Assembly (NCBI RefSeq): GCF_030499575.1
Contig: NZ_JASTLC010000001.1
Coordinates: 5,604,001-5,668,000 of the forward strand
Origin: Streptomyces sp. DG2A-72
GTDB taxonomy: Bacteria > Actinomycetota > Actinomycetes > Streptomycetales > Streptomycetaceae
DNA: 64,000 nucleotides
Reading direction: 5' to 3'
Positions 51,901 through 60,915 of the stretch are shown here, one piece after another; within the stretch, counting starts at the first letter, position 1; each line of letters begins with the position of its first letter. A program made the position numbers and the translations under genes. Below the pieces are notes generated by a model. The model was not told the origin of the DNA. It ran no database searches and saw nothing but the letters and a program-made list of their open reading frames with translations.

Positions 51901-53241
51901 GTGACGGTGAGGATTCCCAGACTGGCTCAGCTGCTCGGCGCGGATTTCGACGGCCTGGATCGAAGCCATCTGGTCGAGCTTTGCGACCAGCGTGCGGCCG
52001 AAGACGTGGACCTGGACTTCAAGCAAGACAACGCGTACACCAAGGACGCCGATGGACTGGACGAGTTCGCCAAGGACGTGACGGCCATGGCCAACGCGCG
52101 AGGCGGCCTGATCGTTGTCGGCGTCACCGAGAATGACCAGGGCAACGCGGAGTGTCTGAACCCCATCGCGGTCAGCGACAAACTGCACAACCAGCTCGTC
52201 CAAGCCCTACGCAGTCGCGTGTTCCCGTTCCTGCCCCCGGACTTCCGCATACGCATGATCGCTGACAGCCCCACCACTCCGGACTGTGGCTACATCCTGA
52301 TCGGGGTTCCGCGTAGTCCGGTCGCCCCGCACGCCGTCCGCCCCACCGGAGGCAAAGGGCAGCAACGGTACGGGTATGCGCGTCGCCTGGGCCGGACCAC
52401 CGCCTGGTTGGACGAATCAGAGATCGCGGCCCTCTATCGCGACCGCTTCAAGCTGGCAGAAGACCACTCCCATCGGGTAACGGCACAGTTTGAAGACGAC
52501 TGTGCATGGTTGGCAGCTCCCGCTGGCGGCAGCATCAGACTGGACATTTCTCTGGTCCCCACGGGACGAGCCGAGCGCCGTATAGACCGCACTTTCCTCC
52601 AGGATGTGCGGGGATTCCTCGGCGCATTGACACGCCCAGGGGTCGCCCCGTCGGCTGCTCTGTCCCGCGATCTACTGGGCCACGCCCCGGTGATCCGCCG
52701 AGGCCGCATGCGGATCTCCGGACCTGGCGTCCACGCCGTCTGGCACTCCGACGGCAGCGCTCACCTTCAGGTCGCTCTGACTTCGGACCCCGCGCCCGCG
52801 GCAGAGGATGTCGCCGCCCCCGTGCTGAACCTCACCCTTCTGGAATCTAGCGTGCTCTACGGGCTTCATCTCGCGTGCGCCTATGCAGAGTGGGCCGGAG
52901 CCTACGGAGATGCCGATGTACTCGCCGGCACTTCATCTCCTGACCAGGTGCTCTTGGACCGCACGCCGCTCAACGGAACCGCCCGCTTCGTGCCGGGGGT
53001 GCCAGTGTCGAGTGATACGGGAAGCCCCTGCCATCGCATCGGATATCTGGAAGCCCTGTGCAATGGAAGCATGCAAGTGCGCACGATGGCTCACGCCATT
53101 TCATCCGATTTGCTCGCCGACTACGGTGTGTATGAACCGACTCTGCTGAGGCCAGACGCGACTGTACGGTCGGAACGCCTCGCACAGCGCGAGCGAGCCG
53201 AGATGGAAGCGTGGCTCGCGTCCACGTCAGGCTCGAACTGA
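51901..53241 (+). CDS. AlbA_2 (Schlafen-like) DNA-binding domain protein
   Basis: A 446-aa protein divergent from the Hma-like operon. Residues 25-150 are an AlbA_2/Schlafen-like domain: EDVDLDFKQDNAYTKD (ExK-like motif), then MANARGGLIVVGVTENDQGN and the strand GYILIGVPRSPVAPH. The remaining 300 residues have no recognised family. AlbA_2 proteins are frequent accessories of phage-defence loci, as nucleases or regulators. The GTG at 51901 has little ribosome-site sequence before it, so it may be leaderless or start at the next GTG. A -10-like TATAGA lies about 45 nt upstream. Confidence 0.8.
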   Translation: MTVRIPRLAQLLGADFDGLDRSHLVELCDQRAAEDVDLDFKQDNAYTKDADGLDEFAKDVTAMANARGGLIVVGVTENDQGNAECLNPIAVSDKLHNQLVQALRSRVFPFLPPDFRIRMIADSPTTPDCGYILIGVPRSPVAPHAVRPTGGKGQQRYGYARRLGRTTAWLDESEIAALYRDRFKLAEDHSHRVTAQFEDDCAWLAAPAGGSIRLDISLVPTGRAERRIDRTFLQDVRGFLGALTRPGVAPSAALSRDLLGHAPVIRRGRMRISGPGVHAVWHSDGSAHLQVALTSDPAPAAEDVAAPVLNLTLLESSVLYGLHLACAYAEWAGAYGDADVLAGTSSPDQVLLDRTPLNGTARFVPGVPVSSDTGSPCHRIGYLEALCNGSMQVRTMAHAISSDLLADYGVYEPTLLRPDATVRSERLAQRERAEMEAWLASTSGSN

Positions 53242-53440
53242 AACGATCCCGGATCGTTTCAGCGGGCAGAACCGGCCTGTTGGTGAAGCGCCCCAACTCG
53301 ACTCGCTGGGAGCCAAGTTGGGGCCAGGCGGCAGATCACGGCAAGGACGATGGAGTCGCTGCTGTTGGTGGCTTCCGGTATTAAGCGATGCGGAAACGAT
53401 CAGTGAACACGATCGCGAGATCACAGGGGTGGGGAAGCAA

Positions 53441-54631
53441 GTGACTGATCAGCCGGTATTCGTCCTGGGCAGCGATCTGCAGGCCCTGGAGCCAGCCGCA
53501 TTCGAGACCGAGGCGGAGTTCCAGGAACTCCTCGCGCGGCATCCGCGGGTGCTGGATTTCGGCTCACTGGCCGACGGGCAGCCGTTGCGGCTGGTGCTGG
53601 TGGCGCGGGAGATGGGCGTCCCGACGAGCGCCGAGAGTGGGCCGGCGTACTGGCTGGACCATCTCTTCGTCGACGCCGACGGGGTGCCGACGCTCGTGGA
53701 GGTCAAGCGGGCGAGCGATACGCGCATCCGGCGTGAGGTGGTGGGCCAGATGCTCGACTATGCGGCGAACGGGGCGCGTTACTGGCCTGGAGCGCTGCTT
53801 CAGCGCTCATTCGAAGAGACCTGCGTCGCGGACGGCCGGACCCTGGAGGAGGCGTACGGGGAACTGCTCGGCGACCGTTCCCCGGAGGAGTTCTGGACGA
53901 TGGTCGAGGAACGGCTGGCCGCAGGGCAGATGCGGCTGCTGTTCGTCGCGGACCGGATCCCGCTGGAGCTGAGGGCGATCGTCGAGTTTCTGAACCGGCA
54001 GATGCGGCAGACGGACGTGTACGCGGTCGAGTTGACTCAGTATCGAGGCGACGGCGATCTTCGCGTCCTGGTCCCGCGCATCCACGGGGAGGTCGCCACG
54101 GCGGCAAAGTCCCCTTCCGGTCGCCGCGCCGCGCAGAGGACCACGCGTGACGACATGGACACGGTGATACGGACTCGCCTCGCCCCGGAACCGAGGCGGA
54201 TCGCGACCGCGCTGCTGGATCACGCCGCTGCCAGGGGACGGTTGGAGGGCGGTACGGCCCAGTACTCGAGCATGTCTGTCTACTATCCCGTCGCAGGCCG
54301 GCAGGTGCCGCTCTGGACGCTGTCCTTGTACGACAACCCCGTGAAGGAGGAACTTGCCTTCAGTTTCGGATCGATCACCCATCACCTCGGCCTTGACGGG
54401 GCGGCCGCGTTCGCGGAGTCTCTGCCGGCTGTTCCCGAGTTGGAGAAGAAGCTGGAGGTGCAACGAGAGAAAGGCCACAAGGGCTGGCTGTCAGTCCCGC
54501 TGACTGCCCTGGCAGCCGAACCTGGTGCGGTGGAGGGGATCCTGGCCGCGATTCAACAGCTCATGGATGGGCAGGAATCTTCGCCTGATCGGCTCGACAG
54601 AGCTGTCGGTCCCCAGGCAGGGCGACCGTAG
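53441..54631 (+). CDS. PD-(D/E)XK nuclease-like protein
   Basis: A 396-aa protein. Near residue 65-85 it has the restriction-nuclease pattern YWLDHLFVDADGVPTLVEVK, where D, E and K are the metal and catalytic residues. Next comes IRREVVGQMLDYAANGARYW, the helix that follows in NucS/Mrr-like folds. The rest (150-396) is mixed alpha/beta with no named domain. It lies downstream of the AlbA_2 gene, both divergent from the Hma-like operon, so together they may form a second arm of the same defence island. GTG 53441 follows GGGGAAGC; upstream in-frame codons look non-coding. Confidence 0.75.
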   Translation: MTDQPVFVLGSDLQALEPAAFETEAEFQELLARHPRVLDFGSLADGQPLRLVLVAREMGVPTSAESGPAYWLDHLFVDADGVPTLVEVKRASDTRIRREVVGQMLDYAANGARYWPGALLQRSFEETCVADGRTLEEAYGELLGDRSPEEFWTMVEERLAAGQMRLLFVADRIPLELRAIVEFLNRQMRQTDVYAVELTQYRGDGDLRVLVPRIHGEVATAAKSPSGRRAAQRTTRDDMDTVIRTRLAPEPRRIATALLDHAAARGRLEGGTAQYSSMSVYYPVAGRQVPLWTLSLYDNPVKEELAFSFGSITHHLGLDGAAAFAESLPAVPELEKKLEVQREKGHKGWLSVPLTALAAEPGAVEGILAAIQQLMDGQESSPDRLDRAVGPQAGRP

Positions 54632-54784
54632 GCACCGTGCCCGCTGGAAGGAGACATACGAGTAGGACGCGTTGCTTACGACGGCGAGGGAAGGACTGGG
54701 TCAGGGCCCTAGGCCCTCACTGGATTGGGTGGCCGCAAGCTTCTTCCGGCACAGGGGCCTGGCCGGGCTCGTAGCGTCGGCACC

Positions 54785-55300
54785 GTGACGAACAATTACG
54801 GAAGCCACGGCACACCACTGGCCGACTATCGGCTCACACGAACTGATCACCGCTGCCAGGACGAGAGAGAACGGAGGGATGAGTACATTCGTCGCGTGGT
54901 GGACAGTGCACCACCGTTGTCTGCTGAGACTGCCAGTAGGATTCGGGAGCTTTTGGGGCCTTTTCAGCCTCCGTCTCCGTCGGATTACATGCGCTGGCGG
55001 GTACGCCTCTACTGCGGTCATATCCAGGAGGTCGCGTGTCTCCTGAGCGAGACCAGGCCGCATAGCGCGGCGCGCTGCAGGGAATGTGGGAAAGATCCTT
55101 CGGTGATCGTGGCGTTCGAGCCCATCGGTCCCTTCGAGGAACTTCCCAGCGCATCGCCCGCCAGCCGCCGGAACACACGCCCTCGGCGTGCTCCAGTGAG
55201 CCGCCGTACCAAGGCAGAGTTGGAAGAGGAGAACACCGCGCTGCGAGCCGAGGTCGAATCGCTCCGCAGGCGAGTGGCCGGCGAACCCTCGCCGGAGTAA
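54785..55300 (+). CDS. Hypothetical protein with CxH...CxxC motif and C-terminal coiled coil
   Basis: A 171-aa hydrophilic protein. A helical N-terminus (to about 60) is followed by RWRVRLYCGHIQEVACLL and later AARCREC, giving a CxH...C/CxxC set that could bind zinc. The final 35 residues (TKAELEEENTALRAEVESLR) are a heptad-type coiled coil for dimerisation. The combination of a small zinc site and a coiled coil suggests a DNA-binding accessory protein of an integrated element. The family is not recognised. The GTG at 54785 is favoured over a longer start because the extension has no coding character. Confidence 0.65.
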   Translation: MTNNYGSHGTPLADYRLTRTDHRCQDERERRDEYIRRVVDSAPPLSAETASRIRELLGPFQPPSPSDYMRWRVRLYCGHIQEVACLLSETRPHSAARCRECGKDPSVIVAFEPIGPFEELPSASPASRRNTRPRRAPVSRRTKAELEEENTALRAEVESLRRRVAGEPSPE

Positions 55301-55399
55301 CTGTGGCTGGCGGCGCGGAGGAGGTGGCCCTGAGACCCCCTCGAAGTGGGCATCCTCCCCCACAGCCGCGACGAGGGTCTATGACGTGGGCGACGGCGA

Positions 55400-55745
55400 C
55401 TCAGCAAGGAGCTGCGCGACCTCCCGGGCGCCCCCGACAGGGTTACGCCTGCGCCGCCGTGCGTAGTCGCCGATGCTGGCTGGAAGACGGTCGAGACGTA
55501 CGTCGACCGGGCGGCGCCGTTCGAGAGCCGTGTCCTGTGCGAGGGCTGGCGCAACGCTCTGGCTGCGGTCGAGCAGGGGAGGGCGGCCGGGATCGTCGCG
55601 CCCCTGCTCGTGATGCTTGGGCCATCTGGCGGAGGACAGGACGAACCTCGCCGCCTGGCAGGCCCGGACCGGAGCGCTGATCACGACGCCGTGGGCGGTC
55701 GTCGACGCTGCCGACCCCACGGCCTTACGGAGGCAGGCGGCGTGA
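55400..55745 (+). pseudogene. Decayed gene, possibly a serine-recombinase-like protein
   Basis: An open stretch reads GWRNALAAVEQGRAAGIVAP followed by LLVML, and after a one-base shift near 55620 continues as GHLAEDRTNLAAWQARTGAL and ITTPWAVVDA to a TGA at 55745. The helix-strand-helix pattern resembles the N-terminal catalytic domain of resolvase-like recombinases. The catalytic Ser region and the DNA-binding domain are missing. The 750-bp gap between 55301 and 56050 contains this and no other supported gene. Confidence 0.35.
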
Positions 55746-56050
55746 TGACCACCATGCGGCAATGGTCTCTCCGGCGGCTGCCGGGCCAGGTCGGATGGTG
55801 CTGCGGCACCCAGCGAGGTACCTCGGCCGGTTCGGCTTCGGCGCCTTCCATGTGCTGTTCCTGCCCGTCCTGGTGACCAGCACCACGTTGAACACGCTCT
55901 ACACGGGCCAGGTCCAGTAGCTCCGGCCCGTGTTCTTGGCTCCCCCCTCCGGGATGTCCCGGATCCAATGCTTACCGGCCGTCGGTCGAGACCTTTGCCG
56001 TCCGAGAGGCCCGCTTCGCCCGTCGTGACGAACCGTCTAACCTGCGGAGC

Positions 56051-56710
56051 ATGATTCGTGCGGTGGTATTCGACGTGGGCGAGTGTCTTGTTGACGAGAC
56101 CCGGGAGTACGGGACGTGGGCGGACTGGCTGGGGGTGCCGCGGCACACCTTCGCGGCGATGTTCGGGGCGGTCATCGCGCAGGGGCGCGACTACCGCGAG
56201 ACGTTCCAGGAGTTCCGGCCCGGGTTCGACCTGACTGAGGAGCGGGAGAAGCGCGCGGCTGCCGGGAAGCCGGAGTGGTTCGGCGAGGATGACCTCTACC
56301 CGGACGTCCGGCCCACCCTCTCTGCCCTTCGTGAAGCAGGGCTGTGGGTTGGCATCGCCGGGAATCAGACCGTGCGGGCCGGCGGTCTGCTGCGTGGCCT
56401 GGACCTTCCTTCCGACATGATCGCCACCAGTGACGACTGGGGGGCATCAAAGCCGGACGTGAGGTTCTTCGAGCACGTCATTGAGGCGACGCCTGCTGAG
56501 CCGGGCGAGATCCTTTACGTCGGTGACCGGCTCGACAACGACATCCGCCCTGCCGTACAGGCGGGGCTCCTGACCGCCCTCATCCGGCGCGGCCCCTGGG
56601 GCACGATCCAACAGCGCGACCCGGACGCGGACGCGATCACGACGATGCGCATCGATTCGCTGGCGGAACTGCCGGAGAAGATCGCCAAGTTCAACGCTGA
56701 AGGGCGCTGA
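56051..56710 (+). CDS. HAD superfamily hydrolase
   Basis: A 219-aa soluble phosphatase-like protein. Motif I is AVVFDVGECLVDE: the nucleophile Asp is present (D8), but the usual second Asp is Gly, as in the FDVGGxL subgroup. Motif II is IAGNQTVRAGG (Asn in place of Ser/Thr). Motif III is ASKPDVRFF (Lys). Motif IV is LYVGDRLDNDIRPAVQAG. It has a small helical cap. Substrate unknown. Its last 20 nt overlap the end of the convergent XRE regulator gene. It may dephosphorylate an intermediate of the neighbouring radical SAM pathway; that link is inferred. Confidence 0.85.
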   Translation: MIRAVVFDVGECLVDETREYGTWADWLGVPRHTFAAMFGAVIAQGRDYRETFQEFRPGFDLTEEREKRAAAGKPEWFGEDDLYPDVRPTLSALREAGLWVGIAGNQTVRAGGLLRGLDLPSDMIATSDDWGASKPDVRFFEHVIEATPAEPGEILYVGDRLDNDIRPAVQAGLLTALIRRGPWGTIQQRDPDADAITTMRIDSLAELPEKIAKFNAEGR

Positions 56711-57965
56711 CCGTCGTGCCCCAGTCGTAGAGACGGTCATCGAGGTTCCGGACGCACTGCTCGTTCTGCCAGGGAGCGAGCGTGCGCCGGACCTCGCGGA
56801 TGCGATCCATGCCGGTGGCGTACCAGGTGATAGCCAACTGGTCGAGGGCCATGATGGCGTATCGGCATGCCTCCTCCGGTTTGCCGTCCGCGGCTTCGAC
56901 CGCAGCGAGGTCGCCAAGGACGACGGTGCGCTGTTTATCCGACTCGGGTGGCAGACCGTCGAGTACGTCGAGGAGCGTCTGGCGAGCCTGCGGCAAGTGG
57001 CCGGCCTTCAACTGCGTGTTGCCTTTGAACGCGGACAGGCGGACAGGGCTGAACCAGTCCACCCAGTCGGGCGTGGCATGTTCGGAGCCCTCGGCGAGTG
57101 TGTCCTCGGCGTGGCGGATCAAGCGCAGGGCTGCGTGAGGATCTCCGCAGCGGGTCTCGCATTCCGCCTCTACGGCATCCAGCCACGCCCAGAACTCCGC
57201 CGACGCCTGCCCGCGGCGGGCGTAGGTACGAGCGGCCAGCATGCGCTCAGCTGCGGCTTCCCGGTCGTCCGCCCAGCCCGGGATGAAGGCCATGTGCGCG
57301 AGGATGGCCGCTCCGAGCAGCAGGTCGTCCGCTTCGCCGGCAGCCTGTAGAGCCCGCAGGAGGGTCTCTGAAGCCTGTCCTGGCTGTTGCAGGTCGAAGA
57401 ACTCGATACGGCCGGCCAGCAGGTAGGACTCGGCCAGTGCGGCCGCGACGGTCTGACGGGCTGGGGTCGCCGTCTCTGGGAGGAGGGCGCACCCCAGACG
57501 GGCATGCTCCAGAATCGCCGGATGCAGTACGGCGGGGGCGACGGACCAGTACAGGTGCCTATGCGCGCGGGTGACAGCCTCGAAATCCCTGCCCACACTC
57601 GCTGGCTGCGTTGCGGCTCCGCCTTGAGCGGGGACGGAAGCCAACCTGGCTCCGGCCAGCGGGGCGCGGGGGGTGCCGCCGGTCGCGGCGCTGGGCGGGG
57701 TCCGTGCGCTTCCCCACGGAGGTGTGAATCCGAGGTCTTCCATGGTCTGCCCCAAGAGGTGGGTCAGGACCCGGTGCACATCGGGCTGCGGCCAGGGCGG
57801 TGAGGCGGATTCCCAGCGCCGGATCTGTCGGACGCCGACGGCCAGTCCCCTGATGCCGAGGCTTGGCGCCACCTTGGTGATGGCGTCGGCCAAGGCTTGT
57901 TGGGAGTTGTATCCGGCAGCGAGGCGGGCGGCCTTGAGTTTGATGTTGCCTGCAGGACGCACCAT
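56691..57965 (-). CDS. XRE-type regulator with TPR-like C-terminal domain
   Basis: A 424-aa protein. The N-terminal Cro/C1-type HTH (residues 6-65) reads IKLKAARLAAGYNSQQALAD, then VGVRQIRRWESASPPWPQPD. The remaining 300 residues are helical, tetratricopeptide-like (for example AALAESYLLAGRIEFFDLQQ and ARTYARRGQASAEFWAWLDA), as in quorum- or signal-sensing regulators of Streptomyces. ATG 57965 is preceded by GGAGGAG. It faces the radical SAM operon across a 358-bp region with a nested dyad at 58073-58110, so it probably controls that operon and itself. Confidence 0.85.
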   Translation of the reverse strand: MVRPAGNIKLKAARLAAGYNSQQALADAITKVAPSLGIRGLAVGVRQIRRWESASPPWPQPDVHRVLTHLLGQTMEDLGFTPPWGSARTPPSAATGGTPRAPLAGARLASVPAQGGAATQPASVGRDFEAVTRAHRHLYWSVAPAVLHPAILEHARLGCALLPETATPARQTVAAALAESYLLAGRIEFFDLQQPGQASETLLRALQAAGEADDLLLGAAILAHMAFIPGWADDREAAAERMLAARTYARRGQASAEFWAWLDAVEAECETRCGDPHAALRLIRHAEDTLAEGSEHATPDWVDWFSPVRLSAFKGNTQLKAGHLPQARQTLLDVLDGLPPESDKQRTVVLGDLAAVEAADGKPEEACRYAIMALDQLAITWYATGMDRIREVRRTLAPWQNEQCVRNLDDRLYDWGTTVSALQR

Positions 57966-58072
57966 GGATCTCCTCCGGGACGAGCTCTCGTCAGAGAGCG
58001 GCATGCGATGTCCTCATCGTGGCGCAAACGCACCCACCAGAGAGCAACAAGGTCCCGTACAAGTCCTCTTGA

Positions 58073-58110
58073 TGACCTGTCAGAGTCCTCGAATAGGACC
58101 TCGCAGGTCA
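58073..58110. promoter_or_regulatory. Nested dyad, candidate operator of the XRE regulator
   Basis: Outer arms TGACCTG (58073-58079) and CAGGTCA (58104-58110) enclose inner arms GTCCT (58085-58089) and AGGAC (58095-58099). The symmetry is nearly perfect (one base difference in spacing). It sits mid-way in the divergent promoter region between the regulator and the 119-aa gene. The rest of this 358-bp gap shows no gene. Confidence 0.45.
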
Positions 58111-58323
58111 GCATGATGTCACCACGTCACTGCGAAGCCACGTCTCACCACGCTGCTCTGCACCGCAGAGCGGAGGGCTGAAGACCGGGGGCCTGCACAA
58201 CCCCGTGCCCGGTTGTCGCAGTGCTGCCAAGCGCCGTCCCGCCCGCACCCCCCGAGCGGGGCGGCACCCGCCCGGTCTCCGGGGGTTGTTCGAGTACATC
58301 CAGCGCACGAGGAAGGATCAGCC

Positions 58324-58683
58324 ATGCCTCAAGCCAGGCGAGAGAAGAAGGACCACCTGATCTACGCGGACGTCGTGGACTCCAAGTCCAAGGCGGGCGT
58401 GTGGATGGGTGAGCGCGCCTCCTTCCAGGAGAAGCAGGGCCGTATCATCGAGGCGCTCAAGGAGCGCACCGACTGGGTCGAACTGAAGAACGCGATCATA
58501 GTCATCGGTACCGACCCGGCCGGCATCACGGTTATCGCGCCGAACCCGACGCTGCCCGGTGTGATCGTCCTCGCCGACGGCGGCTCGCCGGCCACCTCCG
58601 CGAAGCTCCAGGCCGCCGCCGAGGAGAAGGTCCGCGAGGTCATGGGCGAACTCGGGATCGCCGAAGAGGAAACGGCGGCCTGA
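58324..58683 (+). CDS. 119-aa protein, first gene of the radical SAM operon
   Basis: ATG 58324 follows a strong GAGGAAGGA site. The protein has a charged N-terminus (ARREKKDHLIYADVVDSKSK), a central ELKNAIIVIGTDPAGITVIA strand pattern, a PTLPGVIVLADGG turn and an acidic helical C-terminus ending in a Glu/Thr/Ala tail. No TM or signal peptide is present. Only 4 bp separate it from the radical SAM gene, so it is translated with it. It may be the peptide substrate or carrier of the radical SAM enzymes or a chaperone; no known precursor signature is visible. The family is not recognised. Confidence 0.7.
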   Translation: MPQARREKKDHLIYADVVDSKSKAGVWMGERASFQEKQGRIIEALKERTDWVELKNAIIVIGTDPAGITVIAPNPTLPGVIVLADGGSPATSAKLQAAAEEKVREVMGELGIAEEETAA

Positions 58684-58687
58684 CCAC

Positions 58688-59989
58688 ATGGCCGTCCCCC
58701 GGATGCTGTGGGGGAAGTACTTCCAGTACGAGCGGGACGGGGAAGCGGTTCTCCTCGACCCGGTCGCGCTGGACAGTGTGTTCATCGACTCCGGCGAGGT
58801 CCACGACCTCGCCGGGGTCCCCCCGACCGCGACTCATGAAGCCCTTGCCGGGCTTGGCTTCACCCCCGGCGGCCCCGTGGCCGACCGGCGCGAAGCACTC
58901 CGTGACCGTCTTCGATTCCTCGGCCTGGACGCCAGCCCCTCTCGCATCAGCGGTCTGCGCGTGGTCCTCACCGACCGCTGCAACATGGCCTGCACCTACT
59001 GCTTCGTCGACACCAACACCGGCAAGCCGGACATGACGAAGGAAGAGCTCTCGGAAGGGCTGGAGTTCCTGTTCGAGCAGAACGCCGGGCAGGAAGAGGT
59101 GTCCATCCAGTGGTTCGGCGGCGAGCCGACCATCCGCTTCGACCTCATGCAGTACGGCGACCGGCTCGCCGACACGCTCGCCGACCGCTACGACGTGGCG
59201 AGGGTGCGGCGCACAGTCGTCACCAACGGTGCCCGTCTGACCGACGATGCCCTCGACCACTTCGTGGCGTACGAGTATGGAGTCGGTATCTCCATCGATG
59301 GCCCCCCGGGCATCAACTCCGCGCACCGCCTTCTGCTCGGCGGCCAGCCCGCGGACGACCGGATTCGCCGTAACGTCGCCCGGTTTGTCCAGGCCGATGG
59401 GCTGCACGTGGGCTGCAACCTCACTCCGACGGCCGCGAACATCGGACGCCTCGGCGAGACCGTCCGGTGGATCATCGATGACCTCGGGCTGAAGTTCATC
59501 TACGTCAACACGCCCATCCCGACTGCGGGCCGCTGGCAAGTCAACGGCGCCGACCTGGCGCGCGAGTTGTACGAGGCCCGGCTGACCGCCCTGGCACGGG
59601 GCGGGATGCTGTTCTCCGTCCTGGACCGCGCCTTCCAGGCCCTGGATACCCGTCGGCCGATGCTGCTCGACCACATGCAAGGCGACCGCAGCCTGAACGC
59701 CGCCCTGCTGCCAGGCAACCGGGTCAGCCTGTGCGACATCAACTTCACCGAGCCGTCGTTCCTGCGCACCCTCAATGAGGTGCGAGCCGATCCGGACAGC
59801 CTGACCGGCGTGGCGAAGAAGGTCGCTCCCATCCTCGAGTGCGGGAACTGCCCGGCGCTCGCGATCTGTGGCGGCCCGTCCCGCAACGAGCAGGCCCTCA
59901 TCGGTGGCGATACCCCGGACCCCGAGATGTGCGCGTTCTACACGAGCACCGTGGAGATCGCCGTGTGGGACAACACGGGGGTGCAATGA
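58688..59989 (+). CDS. Radical SAM/SPASM enzyme
   Basis: A 433-aa protein. The [4Fe-4S] cluster motif CxxxCxxC is C98, C102 and C105 in LTDRCNMACTYCF. The SAM-binding GGEP motif is in IQWFGGEPTIRFDLM. The C-terminal SPASM auxiliary cluster ligands are in LECGNCPALAICGG and PDPEMCAFY. Such enzymes modify peptides or proteins by radical chemistry (thioether, C-C or epimerisation). The N-terminal 85 residues (MLWGKYFQYERDGEAVLLDP) could be a substrate-recognition domain. The stop overlaps the next radical SAM gene (ATGA), so the products are probably made in balance. Confidence 0.9.
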   Translation: MAVPRMLWGKYFQYERDGEAVLLDPVALDSVFIDSGEVHDLAGVPPTATHEALAGLGFTPGGPVADRREALRDRLRFLGLDASPSRISGLRVVLTDRCNMACTYCFVDTNTGKPDMTKEELSEGLEFLFEQNAGQEEVSIQWFGGEPTIRFDLMQYGDRLADTLADRYDVARVRRTVVTNGARLTDDALDHFVAYEYGVGISIDGPPGINSAHRLLLGGQPADDRIRRNVARFVQADGLHVGCNLTPTAANIGRLGETVRWIIDDLGLKFIYVNTPIPTAGRWQVNGADLARELYEARLTALARGGMLFSVLDRAFQALDTRRPMLLDHMQGDRSLNAALLPGNRVSLCDINFTEPSFLRTLNEVRADPDSLTGVAKKVAPILECGNCPALAICGGPSRNEQALIGGDTPDPEMCAFYTSTVEIAVWDNTGVQ

Positions 59990-60891
59990 ACGCCCACGTT
60001 CGCACGGCGCTGATCTCCACGGCAGGGCACTGCAAGGTAGCCTGCGGCTTCTGTTTCCGTGCCGACCGCGCTCACGGCTTCCTCGACACCGCGACCTACG
60101 CCCGCACCTTGTCGCGGCTGAAGGAGATGGGCGCGGACGGGGTATGCCTGACCGGCGGCGAACCGACCCACCACCCGCAGCTCAGACAGCTCGTACGGCT
60201 GGCCCGCCAGTTCGGTATGTCAGTGTCGATGGTGACCTCAGCTCGGGCCGTGGCCGAGGTTGTCACCCTCTCCACGCTGGCGCATCTGCTGGCCAACGTG
60301 ACCGTCTCCGCCGACTCACAAGGCGCGATGCTGCTGGGACGCACTACACGCACAGCGGCTTCCGGCATCGACACGCTGCGCGCGATCAGCACCGAGACGA
60401 AGATCCTGCACGTCACCTGCTGGGGCCTGAGCGACAGCGAGTGCCGGGACCTGGCCGGCCTCGTATCTGACGCAGGAGTGAAGGTCCAGTTCAGCCCGGT
60501 GGTCCTCGACGAGCGTGCCCTGCGCCGCGACGGCAAGTCGGTGCAGGACTATCTGGTCCAGCAACATCTCGACGCCGACGTGCTGGGCCGCTACTTCCAT
60601 CTGTCCGACCGGTACCGGGAGTACCTCGGCGAGCTGCGGGATCTTCAACTGCCCGCCACAGGGGGCGAGCGCTGGCCGTGCCGCTCGGCGACCGCGTACG
60701 TGTCCGCTGACGGCCACATGCGCCGCTGCCCTTACGGCCAGGCGTCGGTCAGCGTCCACGCGCCCCGTGCCGAGATCAGACAGTTCCTGACCGCTCCGGC
60801 ACAGGACCAGGTGACCCCGGACTGCGCTGCCATCTGCCGCGCTTCCGCCGCGTCCGACGACCACAGTGCGTCGTGCACTGCGCAGGCGTGA
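59986..60891 (+). CDS. Second radical SAM enzyme
   Basis: A 301-aa enzyme. The cluster motif is C16, C20 and C23 in AGHCKVACGFCFRAD. The GGEP motif is in VCLTGGEPTHHPQLRQLV. A second Cys set (CRSATAY, HMRRCPYG, CAAICRAS) near the C-terminus suggests an auxiliary cluster. It shares a 4-nt overlap with the first enzyme. Two unlike radical SAM proteins in one operon usually act sequentially on one substrate. It could also be an activase-like or MoaA-like enzyme; no specific family could be assigned. Confidence 0.88.
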   Translation: MNAHVRTALISTAGHCKVACGFCFRADRAHGFLDTATYARTLSRLKEMGADGVCLTGGEPTHHPQLRQLVRLARQFGMSVSMVTSARAVAEVVTLSTLAHLLANVTVSADSQGAMLLGRTTRTAASGIDTLRAISTETKILHVTCWGLSDSECRDLAGLVSDAGVKVQFSPVVLDERALRRDGKSVQDYLVQQHLDADVLGRYFHLSDRYREYLGELRDLQLPATGGERWPCRSATAYVSADGHMRRCPYGQASVSVHAPRAEIRQFLTAPAQDQVTPDCAAICRASAASDDHSASCTAQA

Positions 60892-60915
60892 GGGCGGCTC
60901 GCCGCATACGACTCC

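Noticed and set aside
55762..55920. 52-codon open frame with a hydrophobic middle (FHVLFLPVLVTSTT)
   Set aside because: No ribosome site and it sits in decayed DNA; not enough to support a gene.
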